Source of the DNA: Sphagnum magellanicum | Lineage: Eukaryota > Streptophyta > Sphagnopsida > Sphagnales > Sphagnaceae | Direction: 5' to 3' | NCBI GenBank assembly: GCA_021904315.1 | Contig: CM038916.1 | Coordinates: 17,691,897 to 17,755,896, forward strand | DNA length: 64,000 bases | Program-made: the position numbers and the translations under genes | Notes under the pieces: generated by a model | The model's input: only the letters and a program-made list of their open reading frames with translations | Told to the model about the DNA's origin: nothing | Databases searched by the model: none | Shown: positions 23,760 to 35,555 of the stretch, in pieces | How the letters are laid out: the number at the start of each line of letters is the position of its first letter | How positions within the stretch are numbered: position 1 is the stretch's first letter

Positions 23760-25190
23760 CTTATACATTCATGAATGTAATCTTTTGTTGTTTTGTAATA
23801 CCCACACATCATAGTATGTACACTATAATTAACATCACCTAGAAATGCATCACCCTCATTAGGGTTTGATATTCAGGGTTCTCATTTTCTATTGTTTCAC
23901 AATACCTGCACAACAAAATATGTACATTAGAATCAATGTCATATAAAAAAATGGTATCTTCATCGCACTTTAACATTTAGGAATGTAATCTTTTGTTGTT
24001 TTGCAATAACCACACATTAGAATACATATAGTAGAATCAACATCACCCATAAATGCATTACCTTCATCGAGGTTGACATTTTGGGTTCTTATTTTCTATT
24101 GTTTTATAATACCTACACACTAAAATATGTACACTAAAAGTAACATCATAAAAAAAAATAGTGCTTTAATGGTGCTTTGACATTCAAGAATGTCATCTTC
24201 TATTGCTTCACAATACCAGCACATCAAAGTACATACACTATAACTAACAACATCCAAAAATGCATTAGCCTCATTAAGGTTTGACCTTTAGGGTTTTTAT
24301 CTTCTATTGCTTCGCAATACCCACACAACAAAATATTAGAACTAACATCATATGAAAAAGCAGTACCCTCATTGTGTTTTGACATTTAGGAATGTAATCT
24401 TTTGTTGCTTCACAATACTTGCACATCAAAGTACATACACTAGAACTAACATCACACAAAAATGCATTACCCTCATCAAGGTTTGACATTTAAGGTTCTT
24501 ATCTTTTATTACTTCGCAATATCCACACAATAGAGCATATACATTAAAAACAACATCATATCAAAAAGTAGTACCTTCATCGCACGTTGAGATTCAAGAA
24601 TATAATCTTCTATTGCTTTACAATACTCGCACATTAGAGTACATACAATAGAACTAACATCACCCATAAATGCATTACCTTCATCGAGGTTTGACATTTA
24701 GGGTTTTTATCTTATGTTTATTTGCAATACTTGCACAAAACAATATGTGCATTAAAACTAACATCATGTAAAAACAAAAATCTTCATTATAGTTTGATGT
24801 TGAAGATTCTTATTTTTTGTTGTTATGCAATACCCATACAACAAAGTATGTACATTAGAATTAACATAATATTGAAAAACATTACCCATGTCAAGGTTTG
24901 ACATTTAAGATTCTTATCTTTTGTTGTTTTGTTATACCATCACAACATAATATGTATACTAAAACTAACATCAAACATCAATGCATTATCCTCATTGAGG
25001 TTTTGCAATATTTCTAGTGTGTCGCAATGCCCACATTGAATATGCCATATACGATAATTCATCTTATTGAGATTAACATTACCCACATCTTGGTTTGGCA
25101 TAGTGAAATGTCTCCTTTTGTTACTATGTAATACCCCATGCATTGCTACTTCATATGTTCATTATTTTTTTCAATGTTCATTACCTTTAT
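23760..25190. repeat. satellite-like tandem array, ~104-bp unit, ~14 copies
   Basis: Units begin with a ttttgttgctt-gcaatacc-like word at about 23783, 23887, 23991, 24094, 24198, 24302, 24400, 24504, 24608, 24712, 24815, 24919, 25011 and 25116, giving mostly 103-104 base spacing with two shortened units. Successive units alternate between a form ending in an aggaatgtaatc-like word and one ending in a gggttcttatc-like word, so the higher-order period is about 207 bases. Each unit contains a cacaacaaagtatgtacact-like and an agaactaacatca-like core. Copies differ by perhaps 15-25 percent, so the array is old. Confidence 0.9.
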
Positions 25191-27892
25191 CAGGGAATTA
25201 CATAACAACTAGACTGTATGTTTATTTGTGGAGATTTTATGTGGTCTTTGTGAAGATTTTTAGGATGAAAATGATTTATTGTTATTATTTTGTAAAACAT
25301 TTTTCTTTATATCGATTTTGAAAATGGATTTTTTAGATTGGTGTAATAGTCATTGCTTAAACTTTGCCTTTCACATTGAACAATTCATCCATAGAAAAAT
25401 GCGTGGAATAAAACCCATTACATTAGTATTCTATACAAGTACCATAAACCTTTCTACTCTTGAGTCTTTTTGTTGTGGGAATTTGCATGTTGTAACATAG
25501 TTTCATGTTAATCCTTCAACCAACAAATTAAGTTACCTAATCCATCCTCCATTTGATTAAAGACCATTCTTGGGTGCATGATTCATTGACCCATGTCAAA
25601 TGAATTGCTTGGATGTCCAATGCAACTTGTTTTGCAAGAGATATTACATGGTCACAAAGTTGAAAAGTAGCATTTGTCTTGCATTTGGTTATGATTTCTA
25701 CTATTACATTTGTCATAGATGTCAATGCCATGGAGTTCATTCATTTGAATGATCATCCATAACTTGTAATAAACTTGTACTTAACTTTTTGTTTAATTTT
25801 AGTTCATTCTTAGTCAATTTCTAGTTAAATTTTAGTTCACTTCCACTTAACTCATATTCCATTTCCAAATGACTCATAGTTCACTTTTAGTTAAATCTTA
25901 ATTCATTTCAAATTAACTCTTAATTAATTTTTAATTAAATTCTAATTAAGTTTAAATTAAGTTCAAGTTAAGTCCTAATTAATTTTCAATGACATTGTAG
26001 GGAATTCATAATTAACACTTAGTTAAGAAGGTTTTCAATTTATTTTTTCACTCAATGCACACATAGAAGCCTCTTTGGAAGTTGCTTTGAGCTAGGTCCT
26101 TAAAGGGGTATAAATAGAAGTAGGACCCTTCATTTCCTTCAATTTGTTCAACATTAATCTTAGGCACGATCTTACGCCATAACTTTGTCATGTTCTTTTC
26201 ATGTTTTTTTTTGCATATGTTAACATTTTAGAGATCCATTTCCACATTGGTTTTGCACATGTTGTGTTCTTATTTTTGAATCATATAATCTTTTTTTATT
26301 CCTCATTTGAAAATTAAACTTAAACATCTCCTTTAACCTTTGTTCTTGTGCATCTTTGTGTCTTTGATAACATCTTACAATCGAGCCAAGGCTCAATACA
26401 TGGATGTAGATGAGTTCTTGGGCTCATCATTGTGGACACCATCAAAATTAAAAGGGCCATTGCCATCTATATCTAAAAGGCCACCAATGTCTATGACACC
26501 TACCCCATTAATTGTGTTTTCATTGTACATAACCTTCATCTTTTGAGGAACCATCATGCACCTGCAAATATTTTGAATCCACAAACATGACTTTTAACCC
26601 ACCATGATTGCTCCCATAACCAAATGCCACAATAATTGATGATATCATTGTTGATAAGGTCATTGTATGCCAAAAGAATAATAACTTGGTGCTTGCACAT
26701 ATTCCCATGCAACGCCCATTTGCATGTGCAATATGCATATTTAGTGAAAGGAGAGTTAAAATTGTAAATGACATCAAGATGGGTTTAATTACTCACCTTC
26801 CAAAGTAGGTTGAATGACATTGGTGTGCGATCAACCTTGCTTTGTCCAAACTCCTCGCCATAAGTCGTTGGACAACCTTGTTCTTTATGCACCCACGTTT
26901 CTTCATCTTTGCTTGGTGCATGTAGTGTTGTGCCATAGTTGTATGAGCCTCCACATCAACTAATAAATGTGATGTCCTTTGAGGCCTTTTGTATCAAAAG
27001 AGAACCAATGTTTCAATGCCCCATGGTAAGATTCTATGTTAGCTTACATATCTTGATTGGAATGTGGCACTCAATGAAGGCCAACCATTCACAAATCTAC
27101 ACCAACATGCACATTGCACATGAAAGTTAAGGTTTTAATTTCATAAATGTCAAAATTGCTTTAAATATTGGTTTGGAAATGAATCAATTATTTACCAAGT
27201 TGGAAATAGTAAGCCTAAAAATATTATGTCCATGTATCACCATGCTTAAAGTTATTAAAATTTTCCATCATTTTTTTCCCCCCCACATGCTTCGAACGAT
27301 TCAATGGTCTCCTTTAGGTTGATGGAGATGAACATCATTGAGTGAAGGTAATCAAGTATTACATGTTTCATTTCCATAGTTTTAATTTTTTCCATAAATT
27401 GTAAGCGCCATGTTTTCAACATATGTCAACCACAAAGAAAAATTGGGATATGATTGGTGTTCCACACAATCTTGTAATGCACAAAAAATTTCATGTGAAA
27501 AAAGATTTTTCAAACATAATGAGCAATATAAAATGTAACCTTATGTAAACCTTAGTTAGTGAAAATATACAAAAAAATTGAAGTTAAAATAAAACCCACC
27601 ATAATGCCAGTAGTTCTTGTAGGGCATCATCCATAATAAAACACAAAAATTTCCAATTGGGCATGTTTGCCACAGGCTTCATTCATAATGGAATTAACCA
27701 TTCCATCAAATTTTTGCAAGTTTGCCAACTCATGATGATTTAAACAATTGGCATCTCAATTTGATGAAGTTCAAATACCATCAATGTGAATAGATGATAC
27801 TTTACATCATTGGTGCAAAATGTCATCCATGGACCCCAATTATGACCAAATTGGAGTATGGCTTGGAATTGTGTCGGTGTCTAAATCCCTAT
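25191..27892. other. AT-rich spacer with weak coding traces
   Basis: 25741-26010 is a run of short degenerate units around tagttaaattctaattca. The minus strand at about 26800-27120 shows a coding-like trace (GSYNYGTTLHAPSKDEETWV and following), and 27600-27720 another, but both are interrupted and I cannot assign them to a family. Probably transposon remains. Confidence 0.4.
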
Positions 27893-28700
27893 TGTCACAA
27901 CCCTAGCCTTGGGCTCACAACCAAGGCGATAAGGGGCATGGAAAAGTGATAGCTGAAAATGTAACCTAGGAATCACATTCATACTCTCAGGAGTGCGAGA
28001 GAGTGTGAAGAAATTAGCCCACACACTTTCAAGTGGGCTCCCACTTTAAGAGTTGGAGTCCCAAGGGATTCCCAAATCTTTAGAGAAAAATTTGAAGGGT
28101 CAAAATTCATTGGATTGAGGATGTCTTTATACCATTGAAAAGATTTAGAGACATAGATGTTTAAAATGGGCTTGCATGATCCATTTGAGTACTTATAACA
28201 CAAGTTATGGCCAAAAGAAAGGCTGGGAATCAAAGTGTCAATTTGACTCCCAACCCTAAAAGTTAGGAATCGGTCTGGATTACATGTGTGTACGGGACGT
28301 GCCACAAATCATTGGAAATATCTTGATGAGGGCTACAAATTTTCTTGAAACTTCACCTTAATTGGAAGTCTACACAAAATGTTATAGGCATCCAAAGTGG
28401 CGGGAGTCTCAAGAAAATTGACATTTGGGTGCAGCCTTTGTGGTTAATCATAAAAAATACTATAAGGGGGAAGGTGGTGGCTTCCTTCAAGTTTGGGTCA
28501 TGATGAGTCTTGTGAGTTTATGTATGCTCATGGTTTGTTCATGCACAAAAAATGTTCAAATTATACATTAGCTAACTTGTTGTTTGGTTTGTGCAAGTCC
28601 ATACAAATAATTGACCCACTTGTCAATCGTCCTAGTCCCCATTTGAAGCTTTGGCACACCCCTTTTACCCTCAAATGCTAGGATTTAAGGACCGTACCTT
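27893..28700 (-). mobile_element. relict LTR, related to the solo LTRs at 38-42 kb
   Basis: Fossil. The minus-strand copy ends in gggttgtgaca (plus 27893 onwards reads tgtcacaaccc) and shares, in order, the same landmarks as the LTRs at 38131-42614: the gggagtcaaattgac dyad region followed by ccataacttgtg, and the cttcccccatatagtatt-like word (plus 28460-28475). It is much more diverged than those copies, hence older. The left edge of the LTR sequence (its right edge in window coordinates) is not sharp and no target-site duplication could be confirmed. Confidence 0.65.
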
Positions 28701-29665
28701 AATTCCTTCTTCTTCCATTGTTTCCACTTTTAGATTTGCATTTGAGTCTTTCAAGGAGTTTAGGGGTGCATCACCTATGGTGAAAGGCATTTGAATCCCA
28801 TTCACTTCAGTTGCATCTTGGAAATAAAAGACATCATTAAAATGAGCACATACCCATGATTGAATAGAATTTGTTGAGTTCCAATATAGGCACCAATTAC
28901 CCTTCTTATGCTTCCGATCCAAGTAAGCAATGTCTTGTAATCTCAAAAAATAATCCTTGGTCATGGGCTCCTTTACATTGACTCATGCTCACCAAATTGC
29001 TTTGTATTTGTTATAGATTTGTTTCATTGTGTACCCTAATCCCAATTGGGTCCATATATAATTTTTGAAAATTTGTGACATCGTGGAACATACAAAGACA
29101 TTTGTGTAACAGAATCTAGGTCTCGTGCACCATGGGCCGGATCCCCATTGGTTCAAGTGTGTGCTTAATGGTAGAAGGTGATTTCCTCAACAACAGGTTG
29201 TGTGTATAACCTTTTGATTGGGAAGTGGGCCAAACAACCGTGTTTTATGGACTATGTGTTAGAATTTGCACAATGGTCTTCTAGTCCATACCCACATTGG
29301 TCTACAAGACATACATTCAATCAAATAAAATGAGACAAGACCATGTTATATTATATGGAAAATGGGAAAAAAAGCACTTTGGTATGAGTTGTCACATATA
29401 CCAAATATGATCAAGGTGATTTTTGATTATTAGCTTTTCAACCTTTTCTTGCAAGGCCAAATTTTTATGTTTTTTCCATTCAATTAAGGTTTGCATGTCC
29501 CCTCATTCACCCTCCAAGAACTTTGATATTCTTCCATGGAAAATATATGCAACTTCAATTGCCACCTTGTTTTGGCCCCCATGCCAAAATCCATTTTTCC
29601 ACACCAAGTTGACATTGGAGAAAAGTGACCATGTCGAGTTTTGGATTGAAACATTGGAGTTCGCC
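28701..29665 (-). pseudogene. MULE-like transposase fossil, N-terminal part
   Basis: The minus strand reads through a decayed protein whose pieces resemble Mutator-like (FAR1/SWIM-type) transposase proteins of plants: near 29600-29440 VAIEVAYIFHGRISKFLEGE and LIEWKKHKNLAL, near 29110-29000 CYTNVFV and a QLGLGYTMKQIYNKYKAIW segment, then an uninterrupted stretch from 28964 with RLQDIAYLDRKHKKGNW, WVCAHFNDVFYFQDA and VNGIQMPFTIG. In intact relatives this leads into the DDE domain, which is not recognisable here; the relict LTR adjoins this point. Several stops and frame changes are present. Assignment to the MULE superfamily comes from recalled similarity and should be tested. Confidence 0.55.
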
Positions 29666-30960
29666 TTATGATGTAATTCTCAATTTTATTACTTGTGCAA
29701 GAATAATTGTCACCTTATTTCATGTTAGTAATGTTTTTCAAGTTATAATATATTAGTTACCCACAACAACCTTTTAAATGCAAATGGACAACAATACCTT
29801 CACATATATCTTATCCCATCATTTACCATATGTGTCCATACCCCTTGATTGGGACATTTTAAAACCCAACAAATCATAAACATTACCCAAACATGAATGA
29901 TAGTTGTTTCAACAACTTATGAATGAAAAATGAAACCCTAATTTATAGTTTTTAAAAAAAGGTTAATATTGTTACTTGGTTTGTGAGAAATTATTTTTTG
30001 AAACCTTCCCCAATTAAGATCTAACCCCCAAATTGAAGCTACAAATTAGAAGCCCAATGAATTTGTAATTGAAAAACCTTCATCATGAACCCATCCAACC
30101 AATGATCTAAACCTAATTGCACATTGAAAAAAAAGGACCCAAAAACCTTACACCCATGTATTACAAATTGCTAAGTGTTTGCAAAATATCTTATGCCTTA
30201 ATTAATCATGGAAAAAAAGAAACTATATGTTATGGAATAAAATATTTGAATAATAAACAATTAACCTATAAATATGAAATATTAAAAAGGAAAAACCTAA
30301 ATGAAAACAAATACATGATTTTTATAATTAACTGATGGTGGGAAAAATTTAAAAATTTATACAAATTAGAATACTTAATTGAATGAAATAAGGAAAAAAA
30401 TAGATTCATATCTCTAATGAGTTGGGAGTTGTCTTTCCTCTTGTTTAAAAAAGAAAGAATAGATGGAACTTACTCCATATATGTTACAAAAAATGAGGGA
30501 AAAACCAAATCCCAACAAAATATTTGTTGCTCCATATTTAATTAACATTAAAATAAATGTGCCTTAATAAATTGTTGTCAAAATGTTTGAAACCAAATGT
30601 ATGATAAATAAATGTAAGGAGGATTAGTTGTACAATGTGCATTAATTCCACAAAATGGAGGTGGATTCATAAGAAACTTTCCTAATAAAATAATGTAATA
30701 CCTGCATGCATTTAGAGTACTAGTGATGGATTAAACAACCCGTGTATTACCCACAGCTGAGTATTGCCCTTTGGATTAAACTTTTGCATGTGTTACATAT
30801 GTTAAACCTTCATAAAGGTGGGGGCATATAATATGAGCAATACCTTTACATGAGTGGTGATAATTTCTTTTCATTGTGATTTTATATAGTCTAAAATAAA
30901 GTAATATCTTCCATTTATGGGTTTCAATGAAGGATATAGTGCACAAAACTAGATGCCCCC
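29666..30960. other. AT-rich spacer, nothing recognised
   Basis: Short frames only, no domain or repeat structure that I can support, apart from scattered ttgcaatacc-like words near its right end that foreshadow the duplication at 30971. Confidence 0.5.
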
Positions 30961-30970
30961 ATTTTTGTGA

Positions 30971-31132
30971 ATACATGCAATCAATTTATTTGCAATACCT
31001 TCATATGGGTTAGTACAAATATTTTACTTATGGCCTTCCATGGGGGCTAAAATACATACAGTCAATTAATTTGTAATACCTTCATATGGGTGAATGCAAA
31101 TATTTTTTCTATGACCTTCCATGAGGGTTAGA
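30971..31132. repeat. 81-bp tandem duplication
   Basis: atacatgcaatcaatttatt at 30971 and atacatacagtcaattaatt at 31052 start two adjacent copies, both continuing with an aataccttcatatgggt word and a ggccttccatgggggct-like word. A weaker third relative (gcaatacctttacatgag) lies near 30836. Confidence 0.8.
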
Positions 31133-31279
31133 CAAGTAATGAAAAATGATAGGCATATCTAGTTCATTTTATACCTTGAACACCATCCATCGCCTATTTT
31201 GCAATATTCGCATCTAACAATAAGAGATGAAGCTCCCAAGTGTTTTCTTATGAGAGTATTGAACATGCGGCCTATATCA

Positions 31280-31490
31280 CCCAACAAATATTGACAATAT
31301 GAAGGTATTGCAATACCCAAGAAAATGACTAGTGGGTTTGCATTACCTAGATGAAGGTATTACAATATTAAAAAAAAGGACTAGTGGGTTTGCATTACCC
31401 CGATGGGGGAATTACATAAGCAAAAAATTGACTAGTGGGTTTGCAATACCTTGATGAGGGTACAACAAAGCCAAATGGTTGATGATGATG
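31280..31490. repeat. minisatellite, 51-52 bp unit
   Basis: gactagtgggtttgcatt begins units at 31327, 31379 and 31430, with a degenerate copy before the first. Each unit carries a gatgagggtatt-like word. Lies about 150 bases from the 81-base duplication. Confidence 0.8.
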
Positions 31491-31499
31491 TTTTATAAT

Positions 31500-32170
31500 A
31501 TATGGATGAGGGTATTGCGTTGTGTCTCTAGACACCAATGCAAAAATTTTGACGTTTAATGAGGGTATTCCGTTTGTTTTTGAGGCAAGTTTTGTTAGTT
31601 CCCATTAATCTAAACACAAAGTTTGTTGATATTCCATCATATTTTCACTTTTTTGGATTTGAAATTTCACAAAAAGTGATGTGATTCAAAATATATGAAT
31701 GTCAACAAGTAGTCAAAAATATAAAAGGATTCAAAAAATGAGTCAAAAAATGAATCCCAAGTGACTATGTATAAAAAGTGAGGTTAGTTGATCACTATCA
31801 ATAGATATTTAATCATTTTCATCCTTGGTGTTGAGCTGTCACTAAATGAGGTGAAGGAAATTCCTTTTACCTTTCGATAACAGGCCATCGCATCATGTGC
31901 ATTTTGCACATGGTGTCAAGTGAAGAATTGGTGGTTGGTCATTGCAATCTTGAATGCATCACCCACAAACTCCTCCATAGTTGTGCCATGGATCCTAGAA
32001 GTCAATGATAAAGATAATTAGGACTCAACGATTATTTGAAGATTATGATGTAATTTGCATGAACATCATGAAATGCAAATTAACTTATTAGCCATGAATA
32101 ATTTTTGATTCATGATAGGCGATGAGGAACTTGATTTCGAAATGTAGTGTTGTTTTTATTGGAACCCTTC
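31500..32170. other. AT-rich spacer, nothing recognised
   Basis: No supported gene, repeat or RNA gene by eye. Confidence 0.4.
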
Positions 32171-32172
32171 TT

Positions 32173-32720
32173 TCAACTCTGAGAATCCCAAGAGGCCTTA
32201 AGTGCCTTTGCATATGTTAGCTTGCTCCCACCAATCAATGATGCAAGGTCTTCATCCTTTTTAACCTTGGCCAAAACACGAGGGGGGATGGACCCCACAC
32301 CCCACCTAGGAATGCCAAGGATATTGGTCAAGTGTGAGGATGCTAATTTCACCAATATTGATTTTGGAACTAGTGGGGTGCGTTCTACATCAACTTGAAG
32401 TTGCTTCCACTCTTCAATTACTTTCCTCTTGGTGCGAACATTGGCCTTTTGATCATTCAATCGTAATCAAACCAAGGGGTCAACCAAGACCTTTGTATTC
32501 ATGGATGCATGGTCTTGGCACCTTGGTCCCTCATGTTGAGTAGATGGATGACCAAGTTTACCTTGTTCCATTAACAAGATGATGAGTTCCATCAAGATGC
32601 CTTTGGAACAACTATTTTGTTGCATAAGAGACATCACATGCACCCACCTTGCATGTGAACCTCTTCCCAACGACCCCATCAACCCCTTCCTTGGCTACCC
32701 CAGTGGCCCATCTATCCCTA
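32173..32720 (-). pseudogene. broken C2H2 zinc-finger gene of unknown origin
   Basis: The minus strand encodes, near 32660-32590, a C2H2-type finger: KRFTCKVGACDVSYATK, an in-frame TAG where Trp would fit, then LFQRHLDGTH. Further along the same strand are a basic stretch with CQDHASMNTKVLVDPL and an open segment at 32460-32173 beginning MNDQKANVRTKRKVIEEWKQ and containing VLAKVKKDEDLASLIGG. At least two stops and frame changes separate the pieces. I do not recognise the family; fingers of this CDVSYATK type are often found in repetitive, transposon-associated plant genes, so a mobile origin is likely but unproven. Confidence 0.45.
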
Positions 32721-33897
32721 CTGGCCCAATTGTTTTTTAACCAACATACAAAAAAAAAAACTAAATTAAGATATAAAAGATATATAATGCATGTATTGTA
32801 AATAATAATGTTGGTTTTACATAGGAAATGCAAGTATTACAAGGTATCCAAAATTATGAATGCATGATTGGACATTTGTTTTTCACAATTGGGGTACTGC
32901 AACAAAAAAATTGACTGACAAAAGCCCACCCATTTCTCAATGTGAAAGATGAGTGGGGTTAATGTTTTGTGGGTATATAAAATTCAGCACCTTCAAAAAG
33001 CACATAGAGCACAAATGTTTGATGATGTTCTTCTACTGATCCAAAATCTAATTGTAATGGAGGAAATTTCTCACTTCCACCAAAGCTGAGCTTTTTCAAT
33101 TTCAACAATTAGCTAAACCTCTACCACAACATTTGAGCTTCCACTAGCTACCTAAACCTCTTCACTTCCAGTTGTAGGCTGAGTTTCCACTTCCATATCT
33201 CCAAGTGTGGGTGCATTTGGTGCATCAATGCCTACAACACTTTGAATTCGCTTCGATTCATTTCAAGTTTTTATCCTATTACCCAAGACAAACCAAATAA
33301 AGATCAAACAACCAACTAAAGCTAAAAGATAACTAAAAGAAAAGCACTAGAACCGAGCAAGAAAGAAGAGTGACCAAGAGCACTAAGAGCACCAAGAATG
33401 AACACGTAAGAGGAGTGATTAGAAGCACTAGAAGCACCAAGAGTGAGTAGGGAAGAGGAGCAATCAAGAGTGCCAAAAATGAGCAAGGAAGAAGAACGAT
33501 TAGGAACACCAAAAGTGAGCAGGGAAGAGGAGTGTCCAAAAGTAAACACCAAAAATACGAGGAGCAAGGAAACGAAAAAAAAGCACAAGAGCAAGAGGAT
33601 CGACTAAGAGTTGGGCACAACTTATTTGAGCACGCAATGACGAGCTTAGGGGTGTGCACGGTTCTTGGTTGTGTCCTTTAGTTCCTTGCTCTCCTTCTAG
33701 TAATGGTAGGTCTTTGGAGGAGCATTAGGAGTGCTATAAAGTTTCAAAGGACATAACGCGATGGAGTTTCACCAAGCATGGCAGAGCATTGAAGAGCATG
33801 GTGGAACATCAAAGAGCGCAATGGAACTTTAAAACTGGGAGGGGAGGTGGAGGGGGTTTGGGTTTAGGGGTTGGGTAGGTAGCTGAGTTAGGGGTAG
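32721..33897. other. spacer with a GAGCAAGGAAGAGGAG-type minisatellite
   Basis: At about 33385-33545 units of about 36-47 bases recur: caccaagaatgaaca at 33389, caccaagagtgagta near 33436, tgccaaaaatgagca near 33471 and caccaaaagtgagca near 33507, each followed by a gga-gaggag word. The two minus-strand frames across it read Leu/Val/Ser-rich strings and are not genes. A trace of acidic coding-like sequence (minus strand 33230-33060) is too eroded to name. Confidence 0.55.
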
Positions 33898-35400
33898 TGT
33901 CATGCCTGTATGCATGGCTTCATACATGACGGTTAGTTACGGGCATGCCAATCATGCCTTTTGGGGTTAATGTACGATTTTAGGGTTAATGTATGTTTTT
34001 AAGTTACTGTACGTTATTAGGTGTTTTAGGGTTATGACTTGTTTAGGTTTTTAGCTTGTTGGCAATTATATAAAAGGCCAAGTTCTTCCCTTCTCTTGTT
34101 AGTTTTTCTAGAATTCTTTTGTCAAGGAGAGTTTCCTCCATAATCAAACTAGATTTCTAGATGTTACATGACCATCGTTTACATACATTACATTTTCATT
34201 CCTTCTTTGCAATTTAATTTTAGAAAAATTACTCTCTATTGCTTAATGTTGAAAGTAGTAAATTTTTCTTGGCTTTGAGTTTCTTGGGTTTCTTTCGTTG
34301 CTAGTGTTGTTCTTGCAGTTGTTTATTGTTAAGTGAGTAAGCTCAGGAATTTGTTGAAGCCAGACTTTCACATTGTTACTTGCGAGAGAGCTTAATTTGT
34401 TGTTGCTGCCGTAGTTACGACAACGACAAGGATGTATTGATGGATGTAGCGCTGAGGCCACATTCTTCTTTTTTTTCTTCATGTGGCAGTGGTAGTATCG
34501 TTGAGGTTTTGTCGATGTAAAGTTGCCTCTTTTCCTCTGACTTGTTTCTAGCAATAGCAGTTGGTGATAACGTTTTCCTCCTTCCTATGGCTAACTTTTC
34601 ATCCCTTTTTTCGTGTGTTAGTGGACATCGTGTGGATCATCATCTATCGTGCACAGGAGGAGGCGAAGGAAGCCTTGAAGACTTTTGAAGTTGCCGAAGT
34701 TAAGTGCAGCTTTAAATAAAAATAAAAATAAAATTCTTTTGCATGCCATTGCTACAGAGTTCCCGGGTAATCTGTAGTGTAGCGTCCGTCGCATTGCCGC
34801 TTGCCATTGCTACGGAGCTCACAATCGCATCATAGTGCCGTGGTTGTCGTGTCGTGTCGCGGAGCTTACAGTTGCTTCATAACGTCGTGGTTGTTGTGTC
34901 ACGTTATGTTCGCCATTATTGTAGAGCTCATGGCCTTTTGTAGTGTTGTGGTTAACGCGTCATTGTTTACCCCATCGTTTCAGAGTTCATGGACGTTTTG
35001 TAGTGTTGTGGTCGTTGTGTCCGACATCCGTTGAACATCTGTTCGTTCGATGTTCGTTCGTTCGATGTTTGTCCAACTTTCGTTCGATTTCCATTTGTTT
35101 GATGTTTGTTTGATGTTCATTCAATGTCCGTTTGGCTTTCATTTGACTTCCGTTCGACATTCGTTTGATGTCTATTCAATTTCTGTTCGACATCATCCGT
35201 CCGGCCCCTTCTGTCCACTGACGTCCGTCCACAAACATCCATCCATCAACGTCCATTCATCATTGTTCATCCCTGCTGACACACCGTATTCTTCAAACCG
35301 TATGTTATGTTAGAACTTTGTAACTAGTGCTTTGTATTGCTACAAAATTTTGGGGCATGGGACAACACCATGTCCTTGGATGATGAAAACACTACTACCT
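33898..35400 (+). repeat. probable 5' LTR and leader of the gypsy fossil
   Basis: Starts TGTCATGCC after gggtaggtagctgag-type flank; carries a TATA-like word at 34067-34077 and a T-rich region after it. Limits are inferred, because no matching 3' copy was found in the window. Contains a degenerate array of TTCGTTCGATGT-like units at about 35038-35280. Confidence 0.45.
35038..35280. repeat. degenerate (TTCGTTCGATGT)-type array
   Basis: Short units built on gttcgatgttcgttc, drifting to tttgatgttcattcaatgtc and finally to cgtccgtccacaaacatcc. Unit length is about 11-22 bases. Sits in the leader of the gypsy fossil, just before gag. CpG-rich compared with the surrounding DNA. Confidence 0.7.
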
Positions 35401-35555
35401 AGTCAAAGCCAAGGTATCAGCTACAAAAACACATAATCATTTAAGCTGATTTCTTTGAGCTCACGATCTTCACAACGATACCATCAGGCATCTATACACC
35501 ACCATCATGTAGTATAACTCCTACTAGGAATTTAAGTTCAGGTTACACTACATCA

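Noticed and set aside
33322-33659. Leu/Val/Ser-rich membrane-like proteins on the minus strand
   Set aside because: Two overlapping frames over the same minisatellite; hydrophobicity comes from the repeat unit.
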